Positions 43,653 to 53,242 of a DNA stretch of 64,000 bases are shown here, piece by piece (position 1 is the stretch's first letter; each line of letters starts with the position of its first letter). Under the pieces are notes generated by a model. It worked only from the letters and a program-made list of their open reading frames with translations, was not told the origin of the DNA and did no database searches. The stretch is from Acidobacteriota bacterium (lineage in GTDB: Bacteria; Acidobacteriota; Terriglobia; Terriglobales; Acidobacteriaceae), in NCBI GenBank assembly GCA_003010405.1, contig PJLO01000007.1:124001-188000 (forward strand). Direction: 5' to 3'. The translations under genes and the position numbers were made by a program.

Positions 43653-44216
43653 TTATTCCGTGCTTCGGCGATAGAAGCTCAACGAGCTTTCGCCCTGGTT
43701 CAGCAAGCGGTATCGCTTCAGGTTGCCTTCTCCGTCGCCCGGATCAAATCGCTTTTCATGTTCGGCAACCACGATTCCACCTTCGCGCAGCATCGTTCCT
43801 CCGGCTATCACGCGCAGGATCTCTCCATAAGTGCCGTGCAGGCGGTAAGGCGGATCGAGAAAACAAACGTCAAATTGTATTCCGGATTTATCCCACTCGC
43901 GCAGAGCTTCCGCTGCATCGCGCTCAGAGATGGTACCGGCTGCGAGGCCAAGAGATGCGAGGTTTTGACGCAGCACCTGCGCCGCTTTGCTGCTGGACTC
44001 GGCGAAATGTACCGAGCTCGCGCCACGGCTCAATGCCTCAATGCCTACGGAGCCGGTACCCGCAAACAAATCGGCCCAGGCGCGCGCTTCCACCATTCCA
44101 GCCGACGCCAGCACGTTGAACAGCGTCTCTTTGAGCCGGTCATAGGTAGGACGTGTCTCGATTCCCCCCAGGCTTTTCAATGTCCGGCTTCGAAACTTTC
44201 CAGCAATCACTCTCAT
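43653..44216 (-). CDS. rsmD: 16S rRNA m2G966 methyltransferase
   Basis: 187 residues from MRVIAGKFRSRTLKS. Start at 44216 is chosen because the longer open frame runs antisense through the adjacent protease gene. It has DLFAGTGSVGIEALSRGA for SAM binding and FLDPPYRL, the DPPY catalytic motif of base N-methyltransferases. It methylates G966 of 16S rRNA during small-subunit assembly. Divergent from the site-2 protease with 72 bp between starts. Confidence 0.93.
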   Translation of the reverse strand: MRVIAGKFRSRTLKSLGGIETRPTYDRLKETLFNVLASAGMVEARAWADLFAGTGSVGIEALSRGASSVHFAESSSKAAQVLRQNLASLGLAAGTISERDAAEALREWDKSGIQFDVCFLDPPYRLHGTYGEILRVIAGGTMLREGGIVVAEHEKRFDPGDGEGNLKRYRLLNQGESSLSFYRRSTE

Positions 44217-44288
44217 TGGCTCTTCTATTACCTGCCCTCTGCCGTGTAGTGTATTAGTAAGGGTTTTGGCAACACCAGGCAAAATTGT

Positions 44289-45431
44289 ATGAGACGTTGG
44301 TCCATTCCGGTTATAAACATTTTCGGCATCCGCTTCAGGGTGCATTTCAGCTTCCCGCTGATGTTCAGCTTGATCTGGATGATTGAAGCCGGACGGGGGC
44401 CACAAGCCGGTCTGCGCAGTTTCGTACTCATTCTGCTGGTGCTCTTTGCCGTGCTGATACATGAGCTTGGTCATGCCCTGACCGCAGCGCGCAATGGCAT
44501 CCGCGTGCGCAGCGTTGTCTTGCTGCCCATCGCCGGAATCTCCATGCTTGACGAACAGGCGCAGCGCGGTTTGGACGCTCGCCGCGAGATCAGCATTTCG
44601 CTCGCGGGACCGCTCGTTAACCTTCTGCTCGCGGTCTGCATCGGGGCCACGATTCTCATTTTTCGGCCTGAGGTGCAGCTGTTCAGTTATCCCTGGCTCA
44701 CGCCATTCAATCTTCCACGCAGCCTCGCCTGGTCGCAGTTTCTTGTCGCTTTGCTGAACCTGTTGCCCGCCTACCCGCTGGATGGCGGAAGAATTCTGCG
44801 GGCGCTGCTGGCGCGCAGTGGAGATCAGGTCACGGCCACCCGGCGCGCTGTTTCCGTGGGACAGTTTTTTTCCTTTGCGCTCTTCGCTCTCGGCGGAGTT
44901 GTTTTTATCGGCAACTCGAACAATCTCTGGCTCATGATGGCCGGAGTATTTCTTTTCGTCGCCGCTCAACTGGAAGACCGCAGCATGATTCTGCAGGCAG
45001 TGCTGGAACGTGTGCGCGTGAAAGACGTGATGATTACCGATTTCACAACGCTCTCCCCGTCCGATACTCTGGCTGATGCACTCCAGCGTTCTGCGGAACC
45101 AGCGCAGGAGGAGTTCCCCGTGGTGTGGGGTGTTGACATGGTCGGCGTGATCAGCCGTCAGCAGATGGCCCAGTCCATGGCGCAGGAAGGCAATGGCTAC
45201 GTGCAGTCTGCAATGCGTCGCGAGTACCTCGTTGCAGCGCCGCAGGAGTCTCTGGCAGCAGTGCTGCGCCGCATCGGGCGCACAGGACTAGCGCTGATCC
45301 CTGTTGTTGAAGGTGATTACCTGATCGGAATTATTACCTTTCAGAACCTGATGCGAAAATTGAGTGCCCTCTCAATTCGGCGAGCCGCGCCGAATACCTC
45401 TGCTCCCAATGCTCCCGCTCCCCAGCAGTAG
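44289..45431 (+). CDS. Site-2 protease (M50) with C-terminal CBS domains
   Basis: 380 residues. Intramembrane zinc metalloprotease: HELGHALTAARNG supplies the HExxH zinc site and NLLPAYPLDGGRIL the third ligand. About six membrane helices, then a CBS pair (RVKDVMITDFTTLSPSDTL, QSAMRREYLVAAPQESLAAVLRR) that could sense adenine nucleotides. Such proteases release membrane-bound regulators. No anti-sigma factor gene is adjacent. Confidence 0.92.
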   Translation: MRRWSIPVINIFGIRFRVHFSFPLMFSLIWMIEAGRGPQAGLRSFVLILLVLFAVLIHELGHALTAARNGIRVRSVVLLPIAGISMLDEQAQRGLDARREISISLAGPLVNLLLAVCIGATILIFRPEVQLFSYPWLTPFNLPRSLAWSQFLVALLNLLPAYPLDGGRILRALLARSGDQVTATRRAVSVGQFFSFALFALGGVVFIGNSNNLWLMMAGVFLFVAAQLEDRSMILQAVLERVRVKDVMITDFTTLSPSDTLADALQRSAEPAQEEFPVVWGVDMVGVISRQQMAQSMAQEGNGYVQSAMRREYLVAAPQESLAAVLRRIGRTGLALIPVVEGDYLIGIITFQNLMRKLSALSIRRAAPNTSAPNAPAPQQ

Positions 45432-45704
45432 CGCCCGTGCCAGCGCTTTCTGAGCACTGAAGACGTGTAGCTAACGGTATAGTTCCTGCAGACACGTCAA
45501 GAACTCTGTCGTGAGTTCCAGATTGGGCATGACTTAATCATCAATTCAATCCGGTGCCTTCCCCAAAATAGTAAACAGTGATATTTAGGTCGAGCGACAT
45601 GGGGATGCGTTCTGGTCGGCAATAGCCCGGTCGAACTGATCGGGTAGCTGAGTGCTCAAAGCCAATCTCTAACCAGCAGGGCTATTCATAGCCTCGGAGG
45701 TCTT
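45432..45704. other. Gap before the lipid cluster
   Basis: 273 bp without a gene. A GGAGG Shine-Dalgarno sequence precedes the next ATG. I see no clear -35/-10 pair, terminator hairpin or operator. Confidence 0.45.
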
Positions 45705-47270
45705 ATGTCTTCAAGCGGCAGAACTAATACTTCTTCCATGGCAAGGCACTCGAACGTCGCCTTTCTCGAACACGACAATCTTGAGCGGTATGGCACTTAT
45801 CTCCGGCTGTTTTTTGAGGACAGGAGTCTCTCCAATCTTGAGGAGTTGGAATATGCGGGGCGGATCGCCCGCGCACTGAAGGAGAGAGGGGTGCGGCTTG
45901 GCGATCGCGTTCTCGCCGTGATTCCGAATTCTCCCGAGATGACGGCCAGTATTCAGGCAATCTGGACCATCGGCGCAGTAGTCGTGCCTGTGAGTCCGCA
46001 ATGGTCTGTGCCGGAAATGGCGTACGCGCTGAACAATTCCGGAGCTTCAGTCGTCTTAACCATTCCTCCGCTTGCCCAGCGCATGTGCGAAGCATCCCAG
46101 GTGAGCATGGGATCGCAACGCCTGCTTTGTTTTGGCGAAACGAATGTTGCAGGATTTGAGAATATCGCGCCCGAAGTGGCCGACGGCATCTGGATCAGCA
46201 CTCCAGAGGATCGCGCGCCTAGCGACGCGGCCATGCTGCTCTATACATCTGGAACGACCTCGCGTCCGAAGGGTGTCATCGTGACTCACGAAAATATTCC
46301 AGCCGCAATGGACTCCGTCCACAGTGTGAATCCTGCGTTGCCCCGCAAACCGATGCTGCACGTTCTCCCGTTGCACCACATATTTGGCGTACTTATGTAT
46401 CAGCTTTCCAATCGGTGGGGCTTCAATTCGATATTGATGAACCGATTCGATCCTCTTGCGATTCTTCAGGCGATACCCCGACATAAGATCGGTTACGTAC
46501 TGACGGTTCCCACGATGTTGGTTTACTTGTTGCATCATCCGGAGCGCGCTAAGTACGATTTTTCCAGCCTTTATCGCATCATCGCTGGCGGGTCGAGTTT
46601 GCCTGAGGCGCTGCGGTTGAGCTTCCAGCAGGCTTTTCGCTGCCGCGTTGACCAGGGCTACGGAATGTCGGAAACCGGCTTTATCTCCTGCTATGGGGAT
46701 CACGAGACCTATCGCGCGGGTTCCTCGGGCTGGCCCTGCCCTGGGTTTGAGCTGAGTATCGTAGACGATCAGAACCGTCCGTTGCCTCCACTTAGCGTTG
46801 GCGAGATTTGCATAAAAGGCGCAAGTGTCACGCCGGGCTATTGGAACGACCCTGAATCTACTGGTAGTGCGTTCCGAGATAAGTGGTTCCACACCGGGGA
46901 CGTAGGGTACGTGGATGCAGACGGATACATCTACATCACTGACCGAAAGAAGGACATCATCATCAAGGGTGGAGAAAATATTTCGCCACGCGAGATCGAG
47001 GAAATCATCTACCTCCATCCATCTGTTGCGGAAGCGGCAGTAGTTGCAGTCCCCGATCCCGATTTTGGTGAAGAAATCTGCGCGGTTGTCCAATTGCGCG
47101 AAGGGGCAACCGTAACCGAAAGCGAGATTCGAGAACACGGAGCGCGGTATATCAGCAAGTTCAAGGTGCCGGCTTACATCGTGTTCCAACCGGCGCTGCC
47201 GAAGAGCTCGACAGGCAAGATCCAGAAGCAGATACTCCGGGAGCAGTTGGCCAACTTGAAAGCTGCTTAA
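45705..47270 (+). CDS. AMP-forming acyl-CoA synthetase
   Basis: 521 residues. ANL-superfamily ligase activating a carboxylic acid, probably a fatty acid, as its CoA thioester. Motifs: LLYTSGTTSRPKGVIVTH (phosphate loop), GYGMSETG, TGDVGYVDADGYIYITDRKKD and the catalytic lysine region SSTGKIQKQILR. It opens the lipid cluster, 43 bp before the esterase gene (20 bp if the upstream esterase start is used), so the two are likely co-transcribed. Acyl-CoA is the substrate for the wax-ester synthase further down. Confidence 0.92.
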   Translation: MSSSGRTNTSSMARHSNVAFLEHDNLERYGTYLRLFFEDRSLSNLEELEYAGRIARALKERGVRLGDRVLAVIPNSPEMTASIQAIWTIGAVVVPVSPQWSVPEMAYALNNSGASVVLTIPPLAQRMCEASQVSMGSQRLLCFGETNVAGFENIAPEVADGIWISTPEDRAPSDAAMLLYTSGTTSRPKGVIVTHENIPAAMDSVHSVNPALPRKPMLHVLPLHHIFGVLMYQLSNRWGFNSILMNRFDPLAILQAIPRHKIGYVLTVPTMLVYLLHHPERAKYDFSSLYRIIAGGSSLPEALRLSFQQAFRCRVDQGYGMSETGFISCYGDHETYRAGSSGWPCPGFELSIVDDQNRPLPPLSVGEICIKGASVTPGYWNDPESTGSAFRDKWFHTGDVGYVDADGYIYITDRKKDIIIKGGENISPREIEEIIYLHPSVAEAAVVAVPDPDFGEEICAVVQLREGATVTESEIREHGARYISKFKVPAYIVFQPALPKSSTGKIQKQILREQLANLKAA

Positions 47271-47313
47271 ATGCTGTGTCTGGCGCTCTATGTTTGTGGC
47301 TAAAGGATTCCGA

Positions 47314-48354
47314 ATGAGAGGAAGAATTAGCCTACGCGGTACGGTGCGGTATCAGCTGATGAGCGCGTCAATGCTGAGCAGATGCACCGCGGAGGTGTGT
47401 CTGCGACGCTTGCTCAAAGGGCCGCGAAGTCCGGAGTGGAATTTCGCGGCAGAGCTGGCCACGGAAATTCTGAAACGGCGGTTAATCTCTGCATTTGAAT
47501 TGAATGATGTGAATGCAGCCCGGAGTTTTCTCGATTCAGTTGTACTTGAGACTGAACTAACTTCAAAGGTCAGTGTTTCGAATGTTGTGGAGGGCAATGT
47601 CAGGGGAAGCTGGTTTATTCCTAAAAACGCCAGCCAGGAGAAATTTATGCTGTACCTGCATGGCGGCGGATACTCGTTCTATCCGAAAGCCTCTTACCAT
47701 GAGCTTATTGCGATGTTCGCGATCTCTGCAGACATCAAGACCTTCGTTTTGGACTATCGGTTGTCTCCCGAGCATAAGTTTCCGGCGCAATTGAACGATG
47801 CGGTCGACTCATACCGGTGGCTGCTGGGCAAGGGAATCGATCCAGCCCGACTGGTAGTCGCTGGGGATTCGGCGGGAGGTAATCTCACCTTGGCTTTGCT
47901 CCTATCGATTCGGGACTTGAAGCTGCCGCCTCCTGCCCTGGGGATTTGCCTTTCTCCAGCGACCGACTTCGGAGACGGTGCGGCGAGGCTACCGCAAGAG
48001 TCGGAGCTGGATTGGATCACCCAGCGCATGGCTTTGCAATGGGCAGATTGGTATTGTCCTCCCGCTGAAAGAGCAAACCCGCTTGTGTCTCCGGTGAACG
48101 CGGATCTGCGAGGCCTGCCCCCTATTTACATTCAAGCCGGGGGAGCTGAGAACCTGCTACCGAGCATTCAAGACTTCGTAGATAGGGCGAAGAGTCAGGG
48201 GGCCGACGTTGCTCTTGAAGTCTGGCCTGCGATGAATCACGTTTTCCAGGCGTTCGCTCCAGAAGTGCCTCAGAGTACCGCAGCCTTGCGGCGCATTCAC
48301 GAAGTTATAGACGCAAGGCTTCGGACGACTGCAAATCCAACAGCCCCGCTATGA
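47314..48354 (+). CDS. Alpha/beta-hydrolase, HSL-type esterase
   Basis: 346 residues from MRGRISLRGTVR (an AAGGA Shine-Dalgarno sequence lies upstream; a start at 47290 is possible). Hormone-sensitive-lipase-like family: oxyanion motif LYLHGGGYSF, nucleophile elbow VAGDSAGGNLT, and the C-terminal His in MNHVFQAF. Cleaves acyl esters, perhaps mobilising stored lipid. Tail-to-tail overlap of 6 bp with the next gene. Confidence 0.92.
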   Translation: MRGRISLRGTVRYQLMSASMLSRCTAEVCLRRLLKGPRSPEWNFAAELATEILKRRLISAFELNDVNAARSFLDSVVLETELTSKVSVSNVVEGNVRGSWFIPKNASQEKFMLYLHGGGYSFYPKASYHELIAMFAISADIKTFVLDYRLSPEHKFPAQLNDAVDSYRWLLGKGIDPARLVVAGDSAGGNLTLALLLSIRDLKLPPPALGICLSPATDFGDGAARLPQESELDWITQRMALQWADWYCPPAERANPLVSPVNADLRGLPPIYIQAGGAENLLPSIQDFVDRAKSQGADVALEVWPAMNHVFQAFAPEVPQSTAALRRIHEVIDARLRTTANPTAPL

Positions 48355-48828
48355 AGCGCTTCCGTTCGAGCGTTTCACGGCTTGGGCTTTGTCGATTGCT
48401 TTTTCGAGCAGTTCCCACGAATTGATCGCTTTGCGTGTTCCCTCTCTAGCCATGCTCGTGCTGAGCCGCTTCTCTGCCAAATCAAAGGTGTCCTCGGCGT
48501 CCATATGAGCGCGGTAAGCTTCGTCATCCGCTTCCTTCACATGTTTCGCCACATGCCTGATCTCCTGAGTAATGGTTGCCGTGTGGTTGCCCTTCTCTCC
48601 GGCTTGTCGCTCCGCGCTCTTTCCGGTTGAGCATAACTCAGCGTAGGCAGCTTTCATTTCAGCACTCCAGGAAGCCTTTACGCTTTTGTTGAATTGAGCA
48701 AGCGCCTCGTTCGCCTTGTCGGCTGCCTTCCTGACTCTCTTCTTCTCCGCAAGCCACTTCATGACCGACCAGTTCACAGCCTCTTGCATGAGCGCTACTG
48801 CTTCTTCCACTTCCTTGAGTCTCTCCAT
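48349..48828 (-). CDS. Helical coiled-coil protein, unknown function
   Basis: 159 residues from MERLKEVEEAVALMQEA (an upstream start would add 14). Almost entirely charged alpha-helix with heptad-like repeats (EKKRVRKAADKANEALAQFNKS, in parts; EIRHVAKHVKEADDEAYRAH). No signal or domain. It is the only minus-strand gene in the front half of the lipid cluster and overlaps the esterase gene's end by 6 bp. It could be a structural or granule-associated protein, but nothing in the sequence proves that. Confidence 0.6.
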   Translation of the reverse strand: MERLKEVEEAVALMQEAVNWSVMKWLAEKKRVRKAADKANEALAQFNKSVKASWSAEMKAAYAELCSTGKSAERQAGEKGNHTATITQEIRHVAKHVKEADDEAYRAHMDAEDTFDLAEKRLSTSMAREGTRKAINSWELLEKAIDKAQAVKRSNGSAS

Positions 48829-49024
48829 AAAACGCGGCTCCCCAGTAAATCCACGAAACATAACGCACAAATCCGCTACTGTCCAGCAGGACTGGAGACT
48901 TAAAACTACTCTGTTTGTTAGCTGAAAAAGGTGTAAGATTCCCTCCGCAAGAAAGGCCGCTGTGGTCGCGCCATTAAATCATAAGCCACGCCTCCGTAAT
49001 ACCGGACGCGGAGATCGGGAACCA

Positions 49025-50215
49025 ATGAAAACGAAAGAAAGAACAGAGCGGATACGCATTCCTCGCCACGCGGAAAACGACTACACGCAGGAGAGTGCTG
49101 CCATCCGGAGAGAATTTGTAAAAGAGCATACTGGCGCGCATCTCTCTCATGTCGCGCAGTACTCATTTGATCCTGCTATTCTTCCGGGCAACATCGAAAA
49201 TTTCACAGGCGTGGCCCAGGTTCCCCTCGGCATCGCAGGCCCTCTGGTTATCAACGGAGAACATGCAAACGGCGCATTCTATGTTCCCCTTGCAACAACC
49301 GAGGGGACGCTTGTGTCCAGCTATAACCGCGGTATGCGGTTATTAACAGAATGTGGAGGAGTGAGAACCACGGTCGTGGATGACGCCATGCAGCGCGCAC
49401 CGGTATTCATCTTCAGCGATGCAATGCAGGCTCGAGATTTCGGTCTGTGGGTGCAAGAAAACATCGACCAGATTCGACAGAAAGCTGAATCCACGACAAG
49501 CGTTGGCAGGTTGCGCAATATTGAACAATTCGCTGTGGGGCCCTTGCGCTATCTTCGCTTCAATTACCTGACCGGCGATGCTGCAGGACAAAACATGTCG
49601 GGTAAAGCTACGTACGCAGCCTGCGAGTGGATCGCAAATAATCATCCTAAACATCCCACATACTTTCTTACGGGAAACACCGACACCGATAAGAAGCACT
49701 CTCACCTGAACATGCTCCTCGGGCGCGGAAAGCGGGTAGTCGCCGAGGCAGTACTCCGTGGCGATCTTCTGCAGGAGGTCATGCACATAACAGCCGCTGA
49801 TCTCGCACACACCAGGGACGTTTTGATGGCGGGCGCATTCCTTGCTGGATCGTCCAATAATGGCGCGCATTCCGCGAATGCGCTAGCGGCGCTGTTTATC
49901 GCAACCGGGCAGGATGCGGCCAACATCGCGGAAGCTCACGCGGCAATAACCTACACGCGGCAACTGGAGAATGGCGATTTTTACTGGTCTATTACACTGC
50001 CTTCTCTAATTGTCGCAACCTATGGCGGAGGGACCGGGCTGGCAACACAACGGGAGTGCCTGGAGATGCTTGGCTGTTATGGCAAGGGCAAGGCAAAGAA
50101 GTTTGCGGAGATTTGCGCCGCTGTGGTGCTGGCCGGAGAGACCTCTCTTGTATCGGCCATTCTCCATGGCGACTGGGTTAGCGCGCATGAGAGGTTAGGG
50201 CGCAATCGTCCATAA
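49025..50215 (+). CDS. hmgA: Hydroxymethylglutaryl-CoA reductase, class I type
   Basis: 396 residues from MKTKERTERIRI. Reduces HMG-CoA to mevalonate with NAD(P)H. All four catalytic residues of the family can be placed: Glu93 in ATTEGTLVSSYNRG, Lys223 in TDTDKKHSHLN, Asp297 in IATGQDAANI and His388 in WVSAHERLG near the C-terminus. The Gly-rich segment ATYGGGTGLATQ is also present. The ENVIG element reads ENFTG, and DAMGMN reads DAAGQN. The genome also has ispD and ispF, so mevalonate is not needed for standard isoprenoid supply. It lies 25 bp before the wax-ester synthase. Confidence 0.92.
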   Translation: MKTKERTERIRIPRHAENDYTQESAAIRREFVKEHTGAHLSHVAQYSFDPAILPGNIENFTGVAQVPLGIAGPLVINGEHANGAFYVPLATTEGTLVSSYNRGMRLLTECGGVRTTVVDDAMQRAPVFIFSDAMQARDFGLWVQENIDQIRQKAESTTSVGRLRNIEQFAVGPLRYLRFNYLTGDAAGQNMSGKATYAACEWIANNHPKHPTYFLTGNTDTDKKHSHLNMLLGRGKRVVAEAVLRGDLLQEVMHITAADLAHTRDVLMAGAFLAGSSNNGAHSANALAALFIATGQDAANIAEAHAAITYTRQLENGDFYWSITLPSLIVATYGGGTGLATQRECLEMLGCYGKGKAKKFAEICAAVVLAGETSLVSAILHGDWVSAHERLGRNRP

Positions 50216-50240
50216 TCCATTAAGAAAAAAAGGTACAACT

Positions 50241-51863
50241 ATGTCAGGTGCTCGTGCGACCGACTATCTTTCGACGATTGACGCATTATTCCTGTATCTT
50301 GAAAAGCCGGGGGCACCGCTCAACGTCGCCTCAATCAGTAATTTTGAGGGTTTGATTACACTTGACGAGTGCAGGAAGCACATTGCTTCAAAGATGCATC
50401 TGATGCCGAGATTTGCGCAGCGCGTAGTACACCCGCCGTTGGGCATCGGCATTCCAATGTGGCAATTCGATCCACACTTTGACATTCGTAATCACGTTCG
50501 CGAAATTACACTCGAGCATGGGACCGAGGCGGAGTGGAAGGCGGCGGCCTCGCGACTTCTAAGCTCACACCTGGATCGGGACCGGCCACTCTGGGACGTC
50601 ACGCTGTTTCATGGGCTGAAGAATAATCGTACCGGCATTGTTGTGAGAACCCATCACTGTCTCGTCGATGGAGTTGCCGGTGTCGGGATGTTGAGATCTC
50701 TCCTGGATTCAAGCCCCACTCCAGAGCCAATCCCGACGCAAAAAAGTCATTTTGAACCGCCTCCACCGCCTTCTCTCGCAACAGTTCTGCTCGACGGCAT
50801 TCTACGCACGTGCTTGACGGCAGCGAAATCGGTTCTTACTGCGGAATCGGAATTAGTGCGCATGGCCGAACAGGTAGCAGCTCCCGGGCCGAAGAAGCAG
50901 GGAACAGAGCAGCCTGCGGAAGTTGATTTGAAGATGCTGGGCGGAATTGCTCCGCTGAGCGACCTGGCCTGCAACCTGGTGGAACTTGCCCGCCCCGTTC
51001 AGCGCCTGCCTTTTAACACACTCTGTAAAGGACCGCAAAAATTCGAGTGGATCCACGTTTCGATGGAGGAGATAACGGCCGTGAAGCAGGCATGCGCGGG
51101 CACCGTGAATGACGTGGTGCTCACAACGATGACTGCTATGCTTCGGCGTTACGCGGAACATCACCGCTGGCCAGTAAGGGGACGGACGCTCAGGCTTGTG
51201 GCACCGGTCAATCTGCGCGGGGTAACCGAGACCAGCGACATGGGGAATCACATCACTTTCCTTCCTGTCGATATACCCTTTGGGGTTCGCGAGCCCAACA
51301 AGCTCTTCGCGTCCGTTAAGGAGAAGGTTGCGTCCTCACGAGGCGCTTACGCGGCTGAGCTGGTTGGTCTGGTGACAACCTTGCTTGGAACCGTTCCAGC
51401 ACCTTTTCAGTCGTTGATCGGCACTGTTTTAAGTCAACTGCCCCTGAGCCTTTGTAACTCTATTTGCACCAACGTGCATGGGCCAAGGACTCCTCTGTAC
51501 CTGCGCGGCCACAGGATGCTTGCGAGCTATCCGTACGTTCCCATTGGAGGTGAGATGGGGATGAACTGCGCGGTGCTGAGTTATGATGGAACTCTGTTTG
51601 TAGGTTTTACCGGAGATGCGCGCGCTATTCCGGATCTCGAACTGCTGCCGTTATTCTTCCAGGAAAGTTTTGCAGAACTTAAGAAAGCGGTTGGCATAGA
51701 TACTCCGAAACCAAAGGCGCCTCGAGTAAAACGAAAAGTGGCAAGACAGCGCAAGGCAGAGCCAGCGCACAGGATTTCCGAAGTGGCCCCGGAGACAACC
51801 GCCGCGGCCCTCGCAGCGGCTAGGCAGGCCGAGGAGGCTTCACTTCAGCGTGAATCAGCCTAA
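50241..51863 (+). CDS. Wax-ester synthase/diacylglycerol acyltransferase (WS/DGAT)
   Basis: 540 residues. Condenses acyl-CoA with a fatty alcohol or diacylglycerol to store neutral lipid. Catalytic HHCLVDG at 138-144 matches HHxxxDG. PLWDVTLFHGL, NDVVLTTMTAMLRRY and TNVHGPRTPLYLRGHRM are typical. The last ~60 residues are a Lys/Arg/Ala tail (KAPRVKRKVARQRK) that extends past the usual family end and could bind nucleic acid or a lipid surface. Flanked by HMG-CoA reductase and a lipase-like gene on the same strand. Confidence 0.93.
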   Translation: MSGARATDYLSTIDALFLYLEKPGAPLNVASISNFEGLITLDECRKHIASKMHLMPRFAQRVVHPPLGIGIPMWQFDPHFDIRNHVREITLEHGTEAEWKAAASRLLSSHLDRDRPLWDVTLFHGLKNNRTGIVVRTHHCLVDGVAGVGMLRSLLDSSPTPEPIPTQKSHFEPPPPPSLATVLLDGILRTCLTAAKSVLTAESELVRMAEQVAAPGPKKQGTEQPAEVDLKMLGGIAPLSDLACNLVELARPVQRLPFNTLCKGPQKFEWIHVSMEEITAVKQACAGTVNDVVLTTMTAMLRRYAEHHRWPVRGRTLRLVAPVNLRGVTETSDMGNHITFLPVDIPFGVREPNKLFASVKEKVASSRGAYAAELVGLVTTLLGTVPAPFQSLIGTVLSQLPLSLCNSICTNVHGPRTPLYLRGHRMLASYPYVPIGGEMGMNCAVLSYDGTLFVGFTGDARAIPDLELLPLFFQESFAELKKAVGIDTPKPKAPRVKRKVARQRKAEPAHRISEVAPETTAAALAAARQAEEASLQRESA

Positions 51864-51894
51864 TTCGGCGTTTCCTGGCTAGTAGGTGGAGTTG

Positions 51895-52647
51895 ATGGCT
51901 CAGAAGATTCTGGACAATCCGGCGGAAGCCCCTCTAACGAAATGGCACGAATCGTTAGTAGGCGTCGATCTCCTGTTGCTGTTTGCCTCGCCCGTTTACT
52001 ACAGCGTTGGCGTGCCGCGCGGCGATGGCTCTGCTGTGATCATGATTCCCGGGTTTATGCATGGCGATGTCTATCTCATGATCCTGTACGCGTGGCTGAG
52101 CCGCGTGGGGTATCGTCCGTACTATTCGGGAATCGATCTCAATGCGGAGTGCCCGGACTTGCTGATCAAGTCTCAATTGAACCAACTGATTGACGAGGCG
52201 AAGGAAGCGACAGGGAGCAGAGTTCATCTGATTGGGCACAGTCTGGGCGGTATCATCGCGCGTTCACTCGCCATTCAAAGACCCAGGTCGGTGGCGTCGG
52301 TCATTACCCTGGGTTCTCCGCTCCGGGGTGCTCCGTTGCATCCCAGCATTCTGCGCGAAACAGAGGTCGTCCGCCGATTCATTCAGCAAAAGCACGGGGT
52401 GAAAGTCCCCAAAGAGTGTTACACCGTGAGTTGCACGTGCGACTTCATGAGATCGCTTCGCAGACGCGTTCCCAAGAGCGTTTTACAGACGGCGATTTTT
52501 ACTCGGTGCGACGGAGTTGTGGATTGGCGTGCTTGCAGGACCGGAAACCAGGAGGTAGACGTGGAAGTCCACGGCACCCATGCAGGTCTGGCCTTTAACC
52601 CCGAAGTCTATTCGCAGATCGGCATCCGCCTGGCGCGACGGCACTGA
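51895..52647 (+). CDS. Lipase-like alpha/beta-hydrolase, paralog 1
   Basis: 250 residues from MAQKILDNPAE, preferred because GGTGGAG is correctly spaced before it (a GTG at 51886 is the alternative). Nucleophile elbow IGHSLGGIIARS, oxyanion region MIPGFMHGD, and HGTHAGLAF for the C-terminal histidine. A hydrophobic N-terminal stretch (VDLLLLFASPVYYSVG) may dip into the membrane or lipid surface. A cysteine trio (CYTVSCTCDFMRSLRRRVP) is conserved in the paralog at 54488-55288. Confidence 0.86.
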   Translation: MAQKILDNPAEAPLTKWHESLVGVDLLLLFASPVYYSVGVPRGDGSAVIMIPGFMHGDVYLMILYAWLSRVGYRPYYSGIDLNAECPDLLIKSQLNQLIDEAKEATGSRVHLIGHSLGGIIARSLAIQRPRSVASVITLGSPLRGAPLHPSILRETEVVRRFIQQKHGVKVPKECYTVSCTCDFMRSLRRRVPKSVLQTAIFTRCDGVVDWRACRTGNQEVDVEVHGTHAGLAFNPEVYSQIGIRLARRH

Positions 52648-52650
52648 TCA

Positions 52651-53199
52651 TCAATCCTCGGTTCGGGATTGAGCTGGCTTGCGTTTTTGGGAGCGCTGCC
52701 CACTTTGCTTTCCCGCTTGCTTCATGGTGGCTTCCAGCTCTGCCAATCGCTCTCTGAGCTGTTCCAGTTCACTTGTCTCCGGCTTCTCCTGTTCGGCAGA
52801 GCGCTTGACGAACTTGTTCATCATCGACAAGGGAGACAGCGCCGCCGATTGCACCTCGGACAAGCCGCCCTTGATAGCGTTCTGGAGTTTCTGGTAGGTG
52901 TCAAACGCGGATTTCAGATACCACATAATGAATTCCTGGCCGACGTGGTCCGACGCGACGACGAGCTGGCGGAGCAGTTCGAGCGGCAATCCTGCTGGCT
53001 GATCCTTCGCGTTCTCCACAATGATCTGGGTGAGGGTGACGCGGGTGAGATCCTCTCCGGTTTTCGCGTCCACTACCTGCACTTCTGTCCCATTTCGGAC
53101 CAGCGCAGCAATTTCTTCCAGATTGATGTATCGGCTCGCGGAAGTGTCATATAATCTTCGGTTTCCGTACTTTTTGATGATGACTTTAGCCGATTCCAA
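52651..53199 (-). CDS. phaR: PhaR-type polyhydroxyalkanoate synthesis repressor
   Basis: 182 residues from a TTG at 53199 (an AGGAGG Shine-Dalgarno sequence lies seven bases before it). The N-terminal PHA-accumulation regulator DNA-binding domain reads VIIKKYGNRRLYDTSASRYI, followed by the phasin/granule-sensing segment (GQEFIMWYLKSAFDTYQKLQNAI, in parts) and a coiled-coil, basic tail. PhaR proteins repress phasin genes until granules bind them away. It is divergent from the phasin-like gene with a palindromic operator between the two. Confidence 0.92.
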   Translation of the reverse strand: MESAKVIIKKYGNRRLYDTSASRYINLEEIAALVRNGTEVQVVDAKTGEDLTRVTLTQIIVENAKDQPAGLPLELLRQLVVASDHVGQEFIMWYLKSAFDTYQKLQNAIKGGLSEVQSAALSPLSMMNKFVKRSAEQEKPETSELEQLRERLAELEATMKQAGKQSGQRSQKRKPAQSRTED

Positions 53200-53242
53200 T
53201 GGCGTCCCTCCTGTTGCAGTGCAATAAATATTTGTCCGGGCG

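Noticed and set aside
46056..47189. 377-codon minus-strand frame inside the acyl-CoA synthetase gene
   Set aside because: It is antisense to a full ANL-family enzyme and contains no recognisable domain, so it is a shadow frame.
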